Position numbers and translations under genes: made by a program. A stretch of 45,466 nucleotides of DNA from Streptomyces sp. S3(2020) (GTDB lineage: Bacteria > Actinomycetota > Actinomycetes > Streptomycetales > Streptomycetaceae): positions 1 through 45,466 of the forward strand of contig NZ_JABERD010000072.1 of NCBI RefSeq assembly GCF_013044505.1, in the 5' to 3' direction. The notes under the pieces were generated by a model. The model made no database searches and was not told the DNA's origin. It saw nothing but the letters and a program-made list of their open reading frames with translations. Of this stretch, positions 31,077-39,808 are shown in pieces. Position 1 is the stretch's first letter. Each line of letters begins with the position of its first letter.

Positions 31077-33964
31077 GAGAGCGCCGACGCCACGCGCTGC
31101 TGGTGGCCACGAGCTCCTACAGGGACCCGAGCCTGCACGCCCTGCGGGCACCGCTGCGCGACGCGACCGAGCTGGCCCGGGTGCTCGGCGACCCGGCGAT
31201 CGGCGGCTTCACGGTCGAGGTGCTCGACGACCCCGGCGCGCACGAACTGCGCAGAGGTGTCGAGGACTTCTTCGCCGACTGCGCGGTCACGGACACGCTC
31301 CTGCTGCACTTCGCCTGCCACGGGCTGAAGGACGAAGGCGGCAAGCTCTTCCTCGCCGCCGCGGACACCGTGCGAACCCGTCTGGAGTCGACGGCGGTTC
31401 CGGCCGATTACGTCAGCCGGCTGATGATGCGCAGCCGGGCCGGACGGGCCGCCGTGATGCTGGACTGCTGCTACGCCGGGGCGTTCGAGCGGGGCCTGTT
31501 CAGCCGCGCCGACCCCGAGGTGCACGTCAAGGACAGCTTCAGCGCGCTGGAGCAGGCGGGCGGCGAGCGGGGACGCGCCGTGCTCACCGCGTCCAGTGCG
31601 GTGGAGTACGCCTTCGAGGGCAGCCTCGTGGTGCCGAGCGCGCTCGCCGGCTCGACCATGGGCGCCGGACGCGCCGAGGGCGAACCGGGGCCGTCCCTGT
31701 TCACCGGTGCGCTGGTCGAAGGGCTGCGGACCGGCGACGCCGACCTGGGCGGCGACGGGGTCGTCGGCCTGGCCGAGCTGGCCCAGTACATCGGCGGACG
31801 GGTCCGCGCGGTCACCCCGCACCAGAACCCGCAGCTGTGGATGTTCGGCGCGTACGGCGACCTCACCATCGCCCGGGCGGCGCGGAGCCGGGACCCGGTG
31901 ACCGTGCCCATGGGCGTCGATGTCCGGGCCGAGGAACGACGGCTTCGGAGGGTCGCCGAGATGCGGACCCTGTTGGAAGGCCCGGACGTCCCTCAGGCGC
32001 TGTATGCCCTGGGCGAGCTGGACCAACTCGCCCGCGACACGAGTGCGATCGTGCGGGAGCCGGCGCGGCAGGCTCTCACGGCGGCGGGGCCGCGGATCAC
32101 GGACACGCACTGGGATCTCGGCGTGATCGTCGCGGGGCGGCCGGGGCCGGAGATCGACGTGCCGGTGTCGGGGCCTCCGGTGGTGCGCGCGACCACGAAG
32201 GTCGTCTCGGAGAGCGCGTGGCTGCGGGTGCGGCCCGGTGCGCGAGGGCTGGTGTTCTCGGCGCTCGCCGAGACCCCCGGCGTGCACGAGGGCCGCCTGG
32301 TCGTGCGTGCCGCGACGGGGGAGTGCGCGCTGACGGTCTCGGCGCAGGCCGTCGCGGAGGAGCCCCTTCCCGTCGTCACTCTGGGGGCGACAGAGCCGTC
32401 GCATCCTCGCGGCCCACGTGCGCTCCTCGCCGCCCACGCCCTCGTCGCCGCCCTGTCCGTGGGCGCCGTCCTGGCCCTGGGCATCCGCATCGCCGTCGTC
32501 CCCGGCCAGACGGCCACCGGCCCCTTCATCGCCCTCGCGGTCTGCACCGTCCTGTATCTGACGGCGGTCGCCCTGACCGCGCGCACCGGGCGGACCCGGC
32601 TCCCGCGGCTGTCCCGAAGAGGCGGCCTGCTCCACGGCGGCGCCGCCCTCTCGACCGTGGGCGCGGTCGTCGCGGCGTCCCTGCTGGGGCAGCCCGCGGA
32701 CGGGCCCGTCGGACGGTACGACCGGCCCCGGGGCGACATCCTGGTCGAGGGCAGGCGCATCACGGGATCCGAGGACACCGGCGGCGAGCAGCGCTATGTG
32801 CGGACCTACACGGACGGCGAGCTGTACGCGGCCGTCACGGGGTACGCCTCGCAGGGCTCCGGCACCTCGCTCCTCGAACAGGCCGAGGACGACGTCCTCA
32901 CCGCGACCCGCTCCAGCGAGAAAGCGGGCGGAGACGTCGCCACCACCATCGACGCGGCGGCTCAGAAGGCCGCCTTCGACGGCCTGGGGGACCGGCAGGG
33001 TGCGGTCGTCGCCCTCGATCCGCGCACCGGTGCCATCCTGGCCCTGGTGTCGACACCCTCGTACGACCCGGGGACCTTCGCCGGGAGTACGGCGGCCGAC
33101 CGCAAGGCCTGGGACAAGGTGCGGAAGGACGCCGACCACCCGCTCGTGAACCGTGCGCTGCGGCAGACCTTCCCACCGGGGTCCACGTTCAAGGTGGTCA
33201 CCGCCGCCGCGGCGCTGGAGAACGGTCTGTACGACTCCGTCGACGAGAAGACGAACACCCCCTCACCCTGGATGTTCCCGGGAACCACGACCAAACTGAC
33301 GGACCCGGTCGACTCACTGTGCGAGGGCGCGTCTCTCCGAGAGGCGCTGAGCCAGTCCTGCAACACGGTCTTCGCCAAGATCGCCACGGACCTCGGCAGA
33401 GCGGACATGCGGGCGCAGGCGGAGAAGTTCGGCTTCGACGCCGCACTGGAAGTCCCGGTCCCGGCAGAGGAATCGGTGTACCCCGACGGCGCGCAGGCGA
33501 CCCAGGAGGCCCTCAGCGCGATCGGCCAGTACGAGACCGCCGCCACCCCGCTCCAGATGGCGATGGTCGCGGCGGCCGTCGGGAACGACGGCACCCTGAT
33601 GAAGCCCCACCTGGTGGTGGACGGCGACAACGGCTCCGGGGCGTTGAGCCGGCCGCTCTCGAAGGGGAACGCCGACAAACTGCGGAAGATGATGCGGTCG
33701 GTCGTCGAGAGCGGCACCGGCACCGGGGCCGCGATCGAGGGCGTCGAGGTGGGCGGCAAGCCCGGCACCGCTCAGAAGGGCACCGCGAACCTCCAGAGCC
33801 CGTTGTCCTGGTTCATCTCCTACGCCTGCCCGGAGCCCGGATCACCTGCCACGGCGGCTGTCGCCGTGGTGGTCTCCGCGGAGGACGCCGACAGCACGGA
33901 CACCGGTGGCGGGCCGTCCGCCTCCATCGCGAAGCGCGTGATGCAGGCGCTGCTCGACAAGTAG
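31073..33964 (+). CDS. Caspase-like protease - membrane - penicillin-binding transpeptidase fusion
   Basis: A 963-aa protein with an unusual architecture. Residues 5-265 are a caspase/metacaspase fold: catalytic His83 (HFACHG) and Cys133 (LDCCYAG), with strands HALLVAT and AAVML. Residues 283-340 are helical; about 345-428 are beta-rich, Ig-like. Hydrophobic segments at about 451-477, 482-503 and 518-539 would place the N-part in the cytosol and the C-part outside. Residues ~546-963 are a PbpA/FtsI-like transpeptidase: stub YDRPRGDILVEG, nucleophile Ser704 in GSTFK (704-707), SCN at 762-764, and KPGTA (896-900) where KTG is usual. No transglycosylase domain is present. The frame is uninterrupted. 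GTG start overlaps the EACC1-like stop. It converges on the FadR gene with a 7-bp gap. A death effector gated by cell-wall state is my inference. Confidence 0.9.
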   Translation: MRERRRHALLVATSSYRDPSLHALRAPLRDATELARVLGDPAIGGFTVEVLDDPGAHELRRGVEDFFADCAVTDTLLLHFACHGLKDEGGKLFLAAADTVRTRLESTAVPADYVSRLMMRSRAGRAAVMLDCCYAGAFERGLFSRADPEVHVKDSFSALEQAGGERGRAVLTASSAVEYAFEGSLVVPSALAGSTMGAGRAEGEPGPSLFTGALVEGLRTGDADLGGDGVVGLAELAQYIGGRVRAVTPHQNPQLWMFGAYGDLTIARAARSRDPVTVPMGVDVRAEERRLRRVAEMRTLLEGPDVPQALYALGELDQLARDTSAIVREPARQALTAAGPRITDTHWDLGVIVAGRPGPEIDVPVSGPPVVRATTKVVSESAWLRVRPGARGLVFSALAETPGVHEGRLVVRAATGECALTVSAQAVAEEPLPVVTLGATEPSHPRGPRALLAAHALVAALSVGAVLALGIRIAVVPGQTATGPFIALAVCTVLYLTAVALTARTGRTRLPRLSRRGGLLHGGAALSTVGAVVAASLLGQPADGPVGRYDRPRGDILVEGRRITGSEDTGGEQRYVRTYTDGELYAAVTGYASQGSGTSLLEQAEDDVLTATRSSEKAGGDVATTIDAAAQKAAFDGLGDRQGAVVALDPRTGAILALVSTPSYDPGTFAGSTAADRKAWDKVRKDADHPLVNRALRQTFPPGSTFKVVTAAAALENGLYDSVDEKTNTPSPWMFPGTTTKLTDPVDSLCEGASLREALSQSCNTVFAKIATDLGRADMRAQAEKFGFDAALEVPVPAEESVYPDGAQATQEALSAIGQYETAATPLQMAMVAAAVGNDGTLMKPHLVVDGDNGSGALSRPLSKGNADKLRKMMRSVVESGTGTGAAIEGVEVGGKPGTAQKGTANLQSPLSWFISYACPEPGSPATAAVAVVVSAEDADSTDTGGGPSASIAKRVMQALLDK

Positions 33965-33971
33965 CCCCCGG

Positions 33972-34673
33972 CTACCCCAACTGCATCCTGAGCCACTGCT
34001 CCACCTCCCCCACATGCGCAGCCGCCGCCGCCCGAGCCGCCTCCGGATCACGCGCCACCAACGCCCGATGGATCGCGGCATGCTCCCGCCGTGTCCGCGT
34101 GAACGCGCCCTCCTCCTGGTAACCGCGCCAGACCCGGGCGCGGAAGGTGCGGGAGGACAGGCCGTCCAGGATGGCGGCCATGGTGTCGTTGCCCGCGGCG
34201 GCGACGATCTCGCGGTGGAAGTCGAGGTCGTGGGCGAGGATCTCCTCAGGGTCGTCCGTGAGGTTCATCGCGGTCAGGTGCTTCTCCACCTCGGCCAGCT
34301 GGTCCGGCGTGATCCGGGCCGCCGCCATGGCCGTCGCCGTGGACTCCAGGATGCGCCGCACCTCCAGCAGCTCCACCAGGCGCGGGCCCCGGGAGAGATC
34401 GGCGACCACACCGAAGGTCTCCAGCAGATCGCCGGCCTCCAGCTGGGTGACGTAGATGCCGGAGCCGTGCCTGGCCTCCAGCACGCCGAGCACGGTCAGC
34501 GCGCGGATCGCCTCGCGCATCGAGCTGCGGGAGATGCCGAGCTGGACCGCCAGGTCACGTTCGGTCGGCAGCCGCTGCCCCGGCTCCAGGCGTCCCTCGC
34601 CGATCATCGCCTTGATCCGGTCGATGGCGCGCTGTGTCACGGTGCCCTTCTGGGGGGCCGTCTCGTCGTCCAC
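33972..34673 (-). CDS. FadR-subfamily GntR transcriptional regulator
   Basis: A 233-aa regulator with an N-terminal winged helix (residues ~10-75; GQRLPTERDLAVQLGISRSS then MREAIRALTVLGVLEARHGSG) and an all-helical FCD ligand-binding domain (about 85-225) with metal-type His residues (HDLDFHREIV, HAAIHRAL). It is divergent from the sugar transporter and fucose operon and probably represses it until an intermediate binds. GTG 34673 is preferred because GGAGGAA lies about 6 nt upstream; the open frame continues to 34739. A matching palindrome is 44 bp upstream. Confidence 0.92.
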   Translation of the reverse strand: MDDETAPQKGTVTQRAIDRIKAMIGEGRLEPGQRLPTERDLAVQLGISRSSMREAIRALTVLGVLEARHGSGIYVTQLEAGDLLETFGVVADLSRGPRLVELLEVRRILESTATAMAAARITPDQLAEVEKHLTAMNLTDDPEEILAHDLDFHREIVAAAGNDTMAAILDGLSSRTFRARVWRGYQEEGAFTRTRREHAAIHRALVARDPEAARAAAAAHVGEVEQWLRMQLG

Positions 34674-34716
34674 GCCATTCCTCCACTCACCAGGTGGCGG
34701 AAGTCTAGCCATGGAT

Positions 34717-34792
34717 GTGGTCCTACCACTACGGCCCAAACTCCGGGAAATTCGCCGTCAGAGGGTGTTCTTTCGGCAGAGTGGTCTGATAA
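34717..34792. promoter_or_regulatory. FadR-type operator and a weaker second site
   Basis: GTGGTCCTACCAC (34717-34729) is a perfect palindrome containing TGGTnnnACCA, the usual FadR-subfamily operator form. TGGTCTGATAA (34782-34792) matches the same form in its left half. They lie between the divergent regulator and the transporter operon, the second one 44 bp before the binding-protein ATG. Confidence 0.65.
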
Positions 34793-34836
34793 GTATGCGG
34801 TCATCTGCTCGAACCCGCTCAACGAGGAGCCGTCAG

Positions 34837-35913
34837 ATGCCCGGCAGGACAGTGCGAAAGCGGAACAGATCCAGGATGGTCGGCACGGTGGCGGCGGCCG
34901 CCGTCGCCTCGCTCGTGCTCGGCGCGTGCGGGAGCACCAAGGACAGCGCCGGCTCGGCCGACGGCGGGGGAGGGGACGGCACCGGCAAGGTCGGGGTGAT
35001 CCTGCCCCTGCTCACCTCGCCGTTCTGGCAGTCGTACAACGACTACGTCCCGAAGATGGCGAAGTCCGAGGGCGTGGACGCGCTCAAGACCGTCAACTCC
35101 AACAGCGACCCCTCGCAGCAGATCACCGACATCAACAACCAGCTCAACCAGGGCGTCGAGGGCCTGGTCGTCGCCCCGCTGGACAGCGCGGCCATCGAGG
35201 CCGGCCTCGACCAGGCCGAACGCAAGGGCGTCCCCGTGGTCGCCGTCGACGTCGCGCCCGACAAGGGCAAGGTCGCCATGGTCGTCCGCGCCAACAACGT
35301 GGCCTACGGCGAGAAGGCCTGCGAGTACCTCGGCAAGCAGATCCCCTCCGGCAAGGTCGTGCAGATCATGGGCGACCTCGCCTCGGTCAACGGCCGGGAC
35401 CGCTCGGAGGCGTTCCGCGCCTGTGTGAAGAAGAACTTCCCCGAGCTGAAGGTGCTGGAGATCCCCGCCAAGTGGGAGTCCGACACCGCGGCCTCCAAGC
35501 TGGACACCCTCCTCAACGCCAACCCCGACATCAAGGGCATCTACATGCAGGCCGGCGGCGTCTACCTCGCGCCGACGCTCCAGACCCTGAAGTCCAAGGG
35601 CATGCTGAAGACGGCGGGACAGTCCGGCCACATCACGATCGTCTCCAACGACGGCATCCCGCAGGAGTACGACGCCATCCGCAAGGGCCAGATCGACGCC
35701 ACCGTCTCCCAGCCCGCCGACCTGTACGCCAAGTACGGCATGTACTACATCAAGGCGGCGATGCAGGGGAAGACGTTCGAGCCCGGCCCGACGGACCACG
35801 ACTCCACCATCGTCAAGCTGCCCAGCGGCATCCTGGAGGACCAGCTGCCCGCCCCCCTGGTCACCAAGGAGAACGTCGACGACCCCGAACTGTGGGGCAA
35901 CACCGTCAAATGA
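34837..35913 (+). CDS. Monosaccharide ABC transporter binding lipoprotein
   Basis: A 358-aa lipoprotein. The signal ends in the lipobox VLGAC (Cys31) with a Gly-rich linker. The remainder is a ribose/rhamnose-type periplasmic-binding protein (VGVILPLLTSPFWQSYNDYV, VEGLVVAPLDSAAIEAGLDQ, VSNDGIPQEYDAIRKGQIDA). Its ligand is probably L-fucose because the catabolic genes follow in the same operon. GAGGAG lies 8-13 nt before the ATG. Its stop overlaps the ATPase start (ATGA). Confidence 0.92.
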   Translation: MPGRTVRKRNRSRMVGTVAAAAVASLVLGACGSTKDSAGSADGGGGDGTGKVGVILPLLTSPFWQSYNDYVPKMAKSEGVDALKTVNSNSDPSQQITDINNQLNQGVEGLVVAPLDSAAIEAGLDQAERKGVPVVAVDVAPDKGKVAMVVRANNVAYGEKACEYLGKQIPSGKVVQIMGDLASVNGRDRSEAFRACVKKNFPELKVLEIPAKWESDTAASKLDTLLNANPDIKGIYMQAGGVYLAPTLQTLKSKGMLKTAGQSGHITIVSNDGIPQEYDAIRKGQIDATVSQPADLYAKYGMYYIKAAMQGKTFEPGPTDHDSTIVKLPSGILEDQLPAPLVTKENVDDPELWGNTVK

Positions 35914-37403
35914 CCACGGCACTCGTTGAAGCGCACGGCATCGTCAAGCGCTACGGACCCACCACCGCCCTCGCCGACGGCAGGCTCACCGTCCTGCCCG
36001 GCGAGTCGCACGCCCTCGTCGGCCGCAACGGCGCCGGCAAGTCGACCCTGGTCACCGTGCTCACCGGCCTCCAGGCGCCCGACGAGGGCGAGGTCCGCTT
36101 CGACGGCGAGCCCGCACCCGCGCTCGCCGACCGGGACGCCTGGCGCCGCAAGGTCGCCTGCGTCTACCAGAAGCCCACCGTCGTCCCCGAACTCACCGTC
36201 GCCGAGAACCTGTTCATCAACCGGCAGCCCCTCACCGGCCGTTTCATCAGCTGGCGCCGCCTCAGAGAGGAGGCCGCCGCACTCCTCGGCACCTGGGACG
36301 TGCACGTCGACCCGGAGGCCCGTACCGCCGACCTCAAGGTCGAGGACCGCCAAATGGTGGAGATCGCCCGGGCGTTGAGCTTCGGCGCCCGCTTCATCGT
36401 CCTCGACGAACCGACCGCCCAGCTCGACAACCGGGAGATCGAGCGGCTCTTCGCCCGGATGCGGGCCCTCCAGGAGAACGGCGTCACCTTCCTCTTCATC
36501 TCCCACCATCTCCAGGAGGTCTACGAGGTCTGCCAGACCGTCACCGTCCTGCGGGACGCCCGCTGGATCACCACGGCCCCCGTGGCCGACATGCCCCGCG
36601 CGGCCCTCGTCGAGGCCATGGCCGGGGAGACCATCGCCGAACAGGCCACCGGCATCAGGGACGTGGACAGGACCGCCCCCGTCGTCCTGGAGGCCCGCGG
36701 CCTCACCTCGGACGCCTACCAGGACGTCGACCTGACCGTGCGCCGCGGCGAGGTCGTCGGGCTCGCCGGCATCAGCGGCAGCGGCAAGATCGAGCTCGCC
36801 GAATCGTTCACGGGACTGCACCGGCCCACCGGCGGCACCGCCCGACTCGACGGTGAACAGCTGCCGTTCGGGGACGTGCACAAGTCCCTGGAAGCCGGCG
36901 TCGGCTGCGTCCCGCGCGACCGGCACGGCCAGGGCCTGGTGTTCGGCATGACCATCGGCGACAACGCCACCATGACCGTCCTCGACCGGCTCGGCCGCTT
37001 CGGCTTCGTCGCCGGCGGCCGCAAGCGCGCCTTCGCCACCGAGCTGATCGAACGGCTCGACATCCACACCGAGGGCCCCGACCAGCCCGTCTCCGACCTC
37101 TCCGGCGGCAACGCGCAGAAGGTCGTCATGGCCCGCGCGCTCGCCTCCGACCCCCGCCTGCTGGTGCTCATCAACCCCACCGCGGGCGTCGACGTGAAGT
37201 CCAAGGAATCCCTGCTGGCCCGCGTGGACACCGCCAGGGAGGACGGGACGGCCGTACTCGTCGTCTCCGACGAACTCGACGACCTGCGGCGCTGCGACCG
37301 CGTCCTCGTCCTCTTCCACGGCCGCGTGGTCGCCGAACACCCGGCGGGCTGGCGCGACCACGAGCTGATCGCCTCCATCGAAGGAGTGGACCACCATGGC
37401 TGA
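35910..37403 (+). CDS. Sugar ABC transporter double ATPase (RbsA-type)
   Basis: A 497-aa protein with two fused nucleotide-binding domains. The first has Walker A GRNGAGKST and Walker B FIVLDEPTAQLD, with a degenerate signature LKVEDRQMVEIARAL. The second has GISGSGKIEL, signature LSGGNAQKVVMARAL and a Walker B-like LINPTAGVD in which Asn replaces the catalytic Glu. One degenerate half is normal for RbsA/XylG/RhaT-type ATPases. It drives import with the adjacent permease. It overlaps the binding-protein gene by 4 bp and the permease gene by 8 bp. Confidence 0.94.
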   Translation: MTTALVEAHGIVKRYGPTTALADGRLTVLPGESHALVGRNGAGKSTLVTVLTGLQAPDEGEVRFDGEPAPALADRDAWRRKVACVYQKPTVVPELTVAENLFINRQPLTGRFISWRRLREEAAALLGTWDVHVDPEARTADLKVEDRQMVEIARALSFGARFIVLDEPTAQLDNREIERLFARMRALQENGVTFLFISHHLQEVYEVCQTVTVLRDARWITTAPVADMPRAALVEAMAGETIAEQATGIRDVDRTAPVVLEARGLTSDAYQDVDLTVRRGEVVGLAGISGSGKIELAESFTGLHRPTGGTARLDGEQLPFGDVHKSLEAGVGCVPRDRHGQGLVFGMTIGDNATMTVLDRLGRFGFVAGGRKRAFATELIERLDIHTEGPDQPVSDLSGGNAQKVVMARALASDPRLLVLINPTAGVDVKSKESLLARVDTAREDGTAVLVVSDELDDLRRCDRVLVLFHGRVVAEHPAGWRDHELIASIEGVDHHG

Positions 37404-38421
37404 CACCCAGGCGCCGCCGGTGAAGCTGCCGCGCGTACCCGAGGCGCGCTCGGCCCGTACGGTCCTGCTCCGCCGCGCCCGCGAACTGGCCCTCGTACCC
37501 GCCCTGCTGGTGCTCATGGTGCTGGGCACGATCGTCAACGACTCGTTCCTCACCGAACGCAACCTGATCTCGATCCTCGGCGCCTCCGCCGCGCTCGCGA
37601 TGGTCGTGCTGGCCGAGTCACTGGTGCTGATCACCGGCAAGTTCGACCTGTCCCTGGAGTCCGTCGTCGGTATCGCGCCCGCCGTGGGCGCGCTGCTGGT
37701 GCTGCCGGCCGCCCAGTCCGGCTGGGGCACCGAACTCCCCGCCGCACTAGCCCTGTTCGCGGTTCTCCTGGTGGGCGCCGCCGTCGGCGCCTTCAACGGC
37801 GTCCTCGTCGTCAAGTTCAAGCTCAACGCGTTCATCGTGACGCTCGCGATGCTGATCGTGCTGCGCGGACTGCTGGTCGGCGCGACCAAGGGCAAGACGC
37901 TGTTCGGGATGCCCGACAGCTTCTACTCGCTGGCGACCACCACCTTCCTGTCCGTCCCGATGTCCGTGTGGGTCGCGGCCGTCGCCTTCGCGGTCGCCGG
38001 ACTCGTCCTGAAGTACCACCGCGTCGGCCGCGCCCTGTACGCCATCGGCGGCAACGCGGACGCGGCCCGCGCCGCCGGTATCCGCGTCGAACGCGTGATG
38101 CTCGGTGTGTTCGTGGTCGCGGGCACCCTGGCCGCGGTCGGCGGGATCATGCAGACCGGGTACGTGGGCGCGATCAGCGCCAACCAGGGCAACAACATGA
38201 TCTTCACCGTCTTCGCGGCCGCCGTGATCGGCGGCATCAGCCTCGACGGCGGCAAGGGCACCATGTTCGGCGCCCTGACCGGCGTACTCCTCCTCGGCGT
38301 CGTCCAGAACCTGCTCACCCTGGCCCAGGTCCCGTCCTTCTGGATCCAGGCCATCTACGGCGGAATCATCCTGCTCGCCCTGATCATCGCCCGGGTGACG
38401 ACCGGCCGCGCCCAGGACTGA
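37396..38421 (+). CDS. Sugar ABC transporter permease (RbsC-type)
   Basis: A 341-aa membrane protein with about eight to ten helices. The family segments ITGKFDLSLESVVGIAP, FNGVLVVKFKLNAFIVTLAM and AIGGNADAARAAGIRV are clear. It forms the channel for the preceding binding protein and ATPase. It overlaps the ATPase gene by 8 bp, so the transporter genes are tightly coupled; the dehydratase gene follows after 37 bp. Confidence 0.94.
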   Translation: MADTQAPPVKLPRVPEARSARTVLLRRARELALVPALLVLMVLGTIVNDSFLTERNLISILGASAALAMVVLAESLVLITGKFDLSLESVVGIAPAVGALLVLPAAQSGWGTELPAALALFAVLLVGAAVGAFNGVLVVKFKLNAFIVTLAMLIVLRGLLVGATKGKTLFGMPDSFYSLATTTFLSVPMSVWVAAVAFAVAGLVLKYHRVGRALYAIGGNADAARAAGIRVERVMLGVFVVAGTLAAVGGIMQTGYVGAISANQGNNMIFTVFAAAVIGGISLDGGKGTMFGALTGVLLLGVVQNLLTLAQVPSFWIQAIYGGIILLALIIARVTTGRAQD

Positions 38422-38458
38422 CCCGCCCGCCACCACGACCCCGACCGAGAGGCCCTCA

Positions 38459-39808
38459 GTGTCACCGACCCCCGGCCCCCCTGCTCGTATCACTGCGCTC
38501 GACACCTACGACATCCGTTTCCCCACCTCGCGCGAGCTCGACGGCTCCGACGCGATGAACCCGGACCCCGACTACTCGGCGGCGTACGTCGTCCTGCGCA
38601 CCGACGGGACCGACGGACACGAGGGACACGGCTTCAGCTTCACCATCGGTCGGGGCAACGAGGTCCAGGTCGCCGCCATCCACGCGCTCAGGCACCACGT
38701 GGTCGGCCGGTCCGTCGACGAACTGTGCGCCGACCCGGGGACCCTCAACCGCGACCTGATCGGCGACAGCCAGCTGCGCTGGCTCGGCCCCGAGAAGGGC
38801 GTGATGCACATGGCGATCGGCGCCGTCATGAACGCCGTGTGGGACCTGGCCGCCAAGCGCGCCGACAAGCCGCTGTGGCGGCTGCTCGCCGACGCCGACC
38901 CCGAGTGGCTGGTCGCCCAGATCGACTTCCGCTACCTCACCGACGCCCTCACCCCCGAAGAGGCCCTGGAGATCCTCCGCAAGGGCCGGGAGGGCGCCGA
39001 GGAACGCACGGCCGAACTGCTGGAGCGCGGCTATCCCGCCTACACCACTTCCCCCGGCTGGCTCGGCTACAGCGACGAGAAACTCACCCGGCTCGCCACC
39101 CAGGCCGTCGCCGACGGCTTCCGGCAGATCAAGCTGAAGGTCGGCGCGGACCTCGACGACGACATCCGGCGCTGCCGCGTCGCCCGCCGGGTCGTCGGCC
39201 CCGACATCCGCATCGCCATCGACGCCAACCAGCGCTGGGACGTCGCCGACGCGATCCGCTGGACCGAGGCCCTCGCCGAGTTCGACCCCTACTGGATCGA
39301 GGAGCCCACCAGCCCCGACGACATCCTCGGCCACGCGGCGATCCGCCGGGCCGTCGCCCCGGTCAAGGTCGCCACCGGCGAACACGTCCAGAACCGGGTC
39401 GTCTTCAAACAGCTCCTCCAGGCCGGCGCCCTCGACGTCGTCCAGATCGACGCGGCCCGCGTCGGCGGAGTCCACGAGAACCTCGCGATCCTGCTCCTCG
39501 CCGCCAAGTTCGGCGTCCCGGTCTGCCCGCACGCGGGCGGCGTCGGCCTGTGCGAACTCGTCCAGCACCTGTCGATGTTCGACTACGTTGCCGTCACCGG
39601 CACCACCGAGGACCGGGTCATCGAGTACGTCGACCATCTGCACGACCACTTCCTCGACCCGGTGGTGATCAGGGAAGGTCACTACACGACACCCACCGCA
39701 CCGGGCTTCTCGGCCGCCATGAGAACCGAGTCGATCGCGCGGTACACATTCCCGGACGGCGCCTTCTGGGCGGCGGACCGCTCCGAGAAGAAGGGACAGG
39801 CCGCATGA
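38459..39808 (+). CDS. L-fuconate dehydratase (enolase superfamily)
   Basis: A 449-aa mandelate-racemase-type enolase superfamily member, expected to convert L-fuconate to 2-keto-3-deoxy-L-fuconate. It has the base motif QIKLKVGAD, the metal ligands in AIDANQRWD, WIEEPTSPDD and ATGEHVQNR, and the His of the His-Asp dyad in CPHAGGVGL. The long N-terminal capping domain (ALDTYDIRFPTSRELDGSDAM) is like L-fuconate dehydratases and human ENOSF1. GTG start follows GAGAGG. It is the first catabolic gene after the transporter; its TGA overlaps the SDR ATG. Confidence 0.92.
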   Translation: MSPTPGPPARITALDTYDIRFPTSRELDGSDAMNPDPDYSAAYVVLRTDGTDGHEGHGFSFTIGRGNEVQVAAIHALRHHVVGRSVDELCADPGTLNRDLIGDSQLRWLGPEKGVMHMAIGAVMNAVWDLAAKRADKPLWRLLADADPEWLVAQIDFRYLTDALTPEEALEILRKGREGAEERTAELLERGYPAYTTSPGWLGYSDEKLTRLATQAVADGFRQIKLKVGADLDDDIRRCRVARRVVGPDIRIAIDANQRWDVADAIRWTEALAEFDPYWIEEPTSPDDILGHAAIRRAVAPVKVATGEHVQNRVVFKQLLQAGALDVVQIDAARVGGVHENLAILLLAAKFGVPVCPHAGGVGLCELVQHLSMFDYVAVTGTTEDRVIEYVDHLHDHFLDPVVIREGHYTTPTAPGFSAAMRTESIARYTFPDGAFWAADRSEKKGQAA

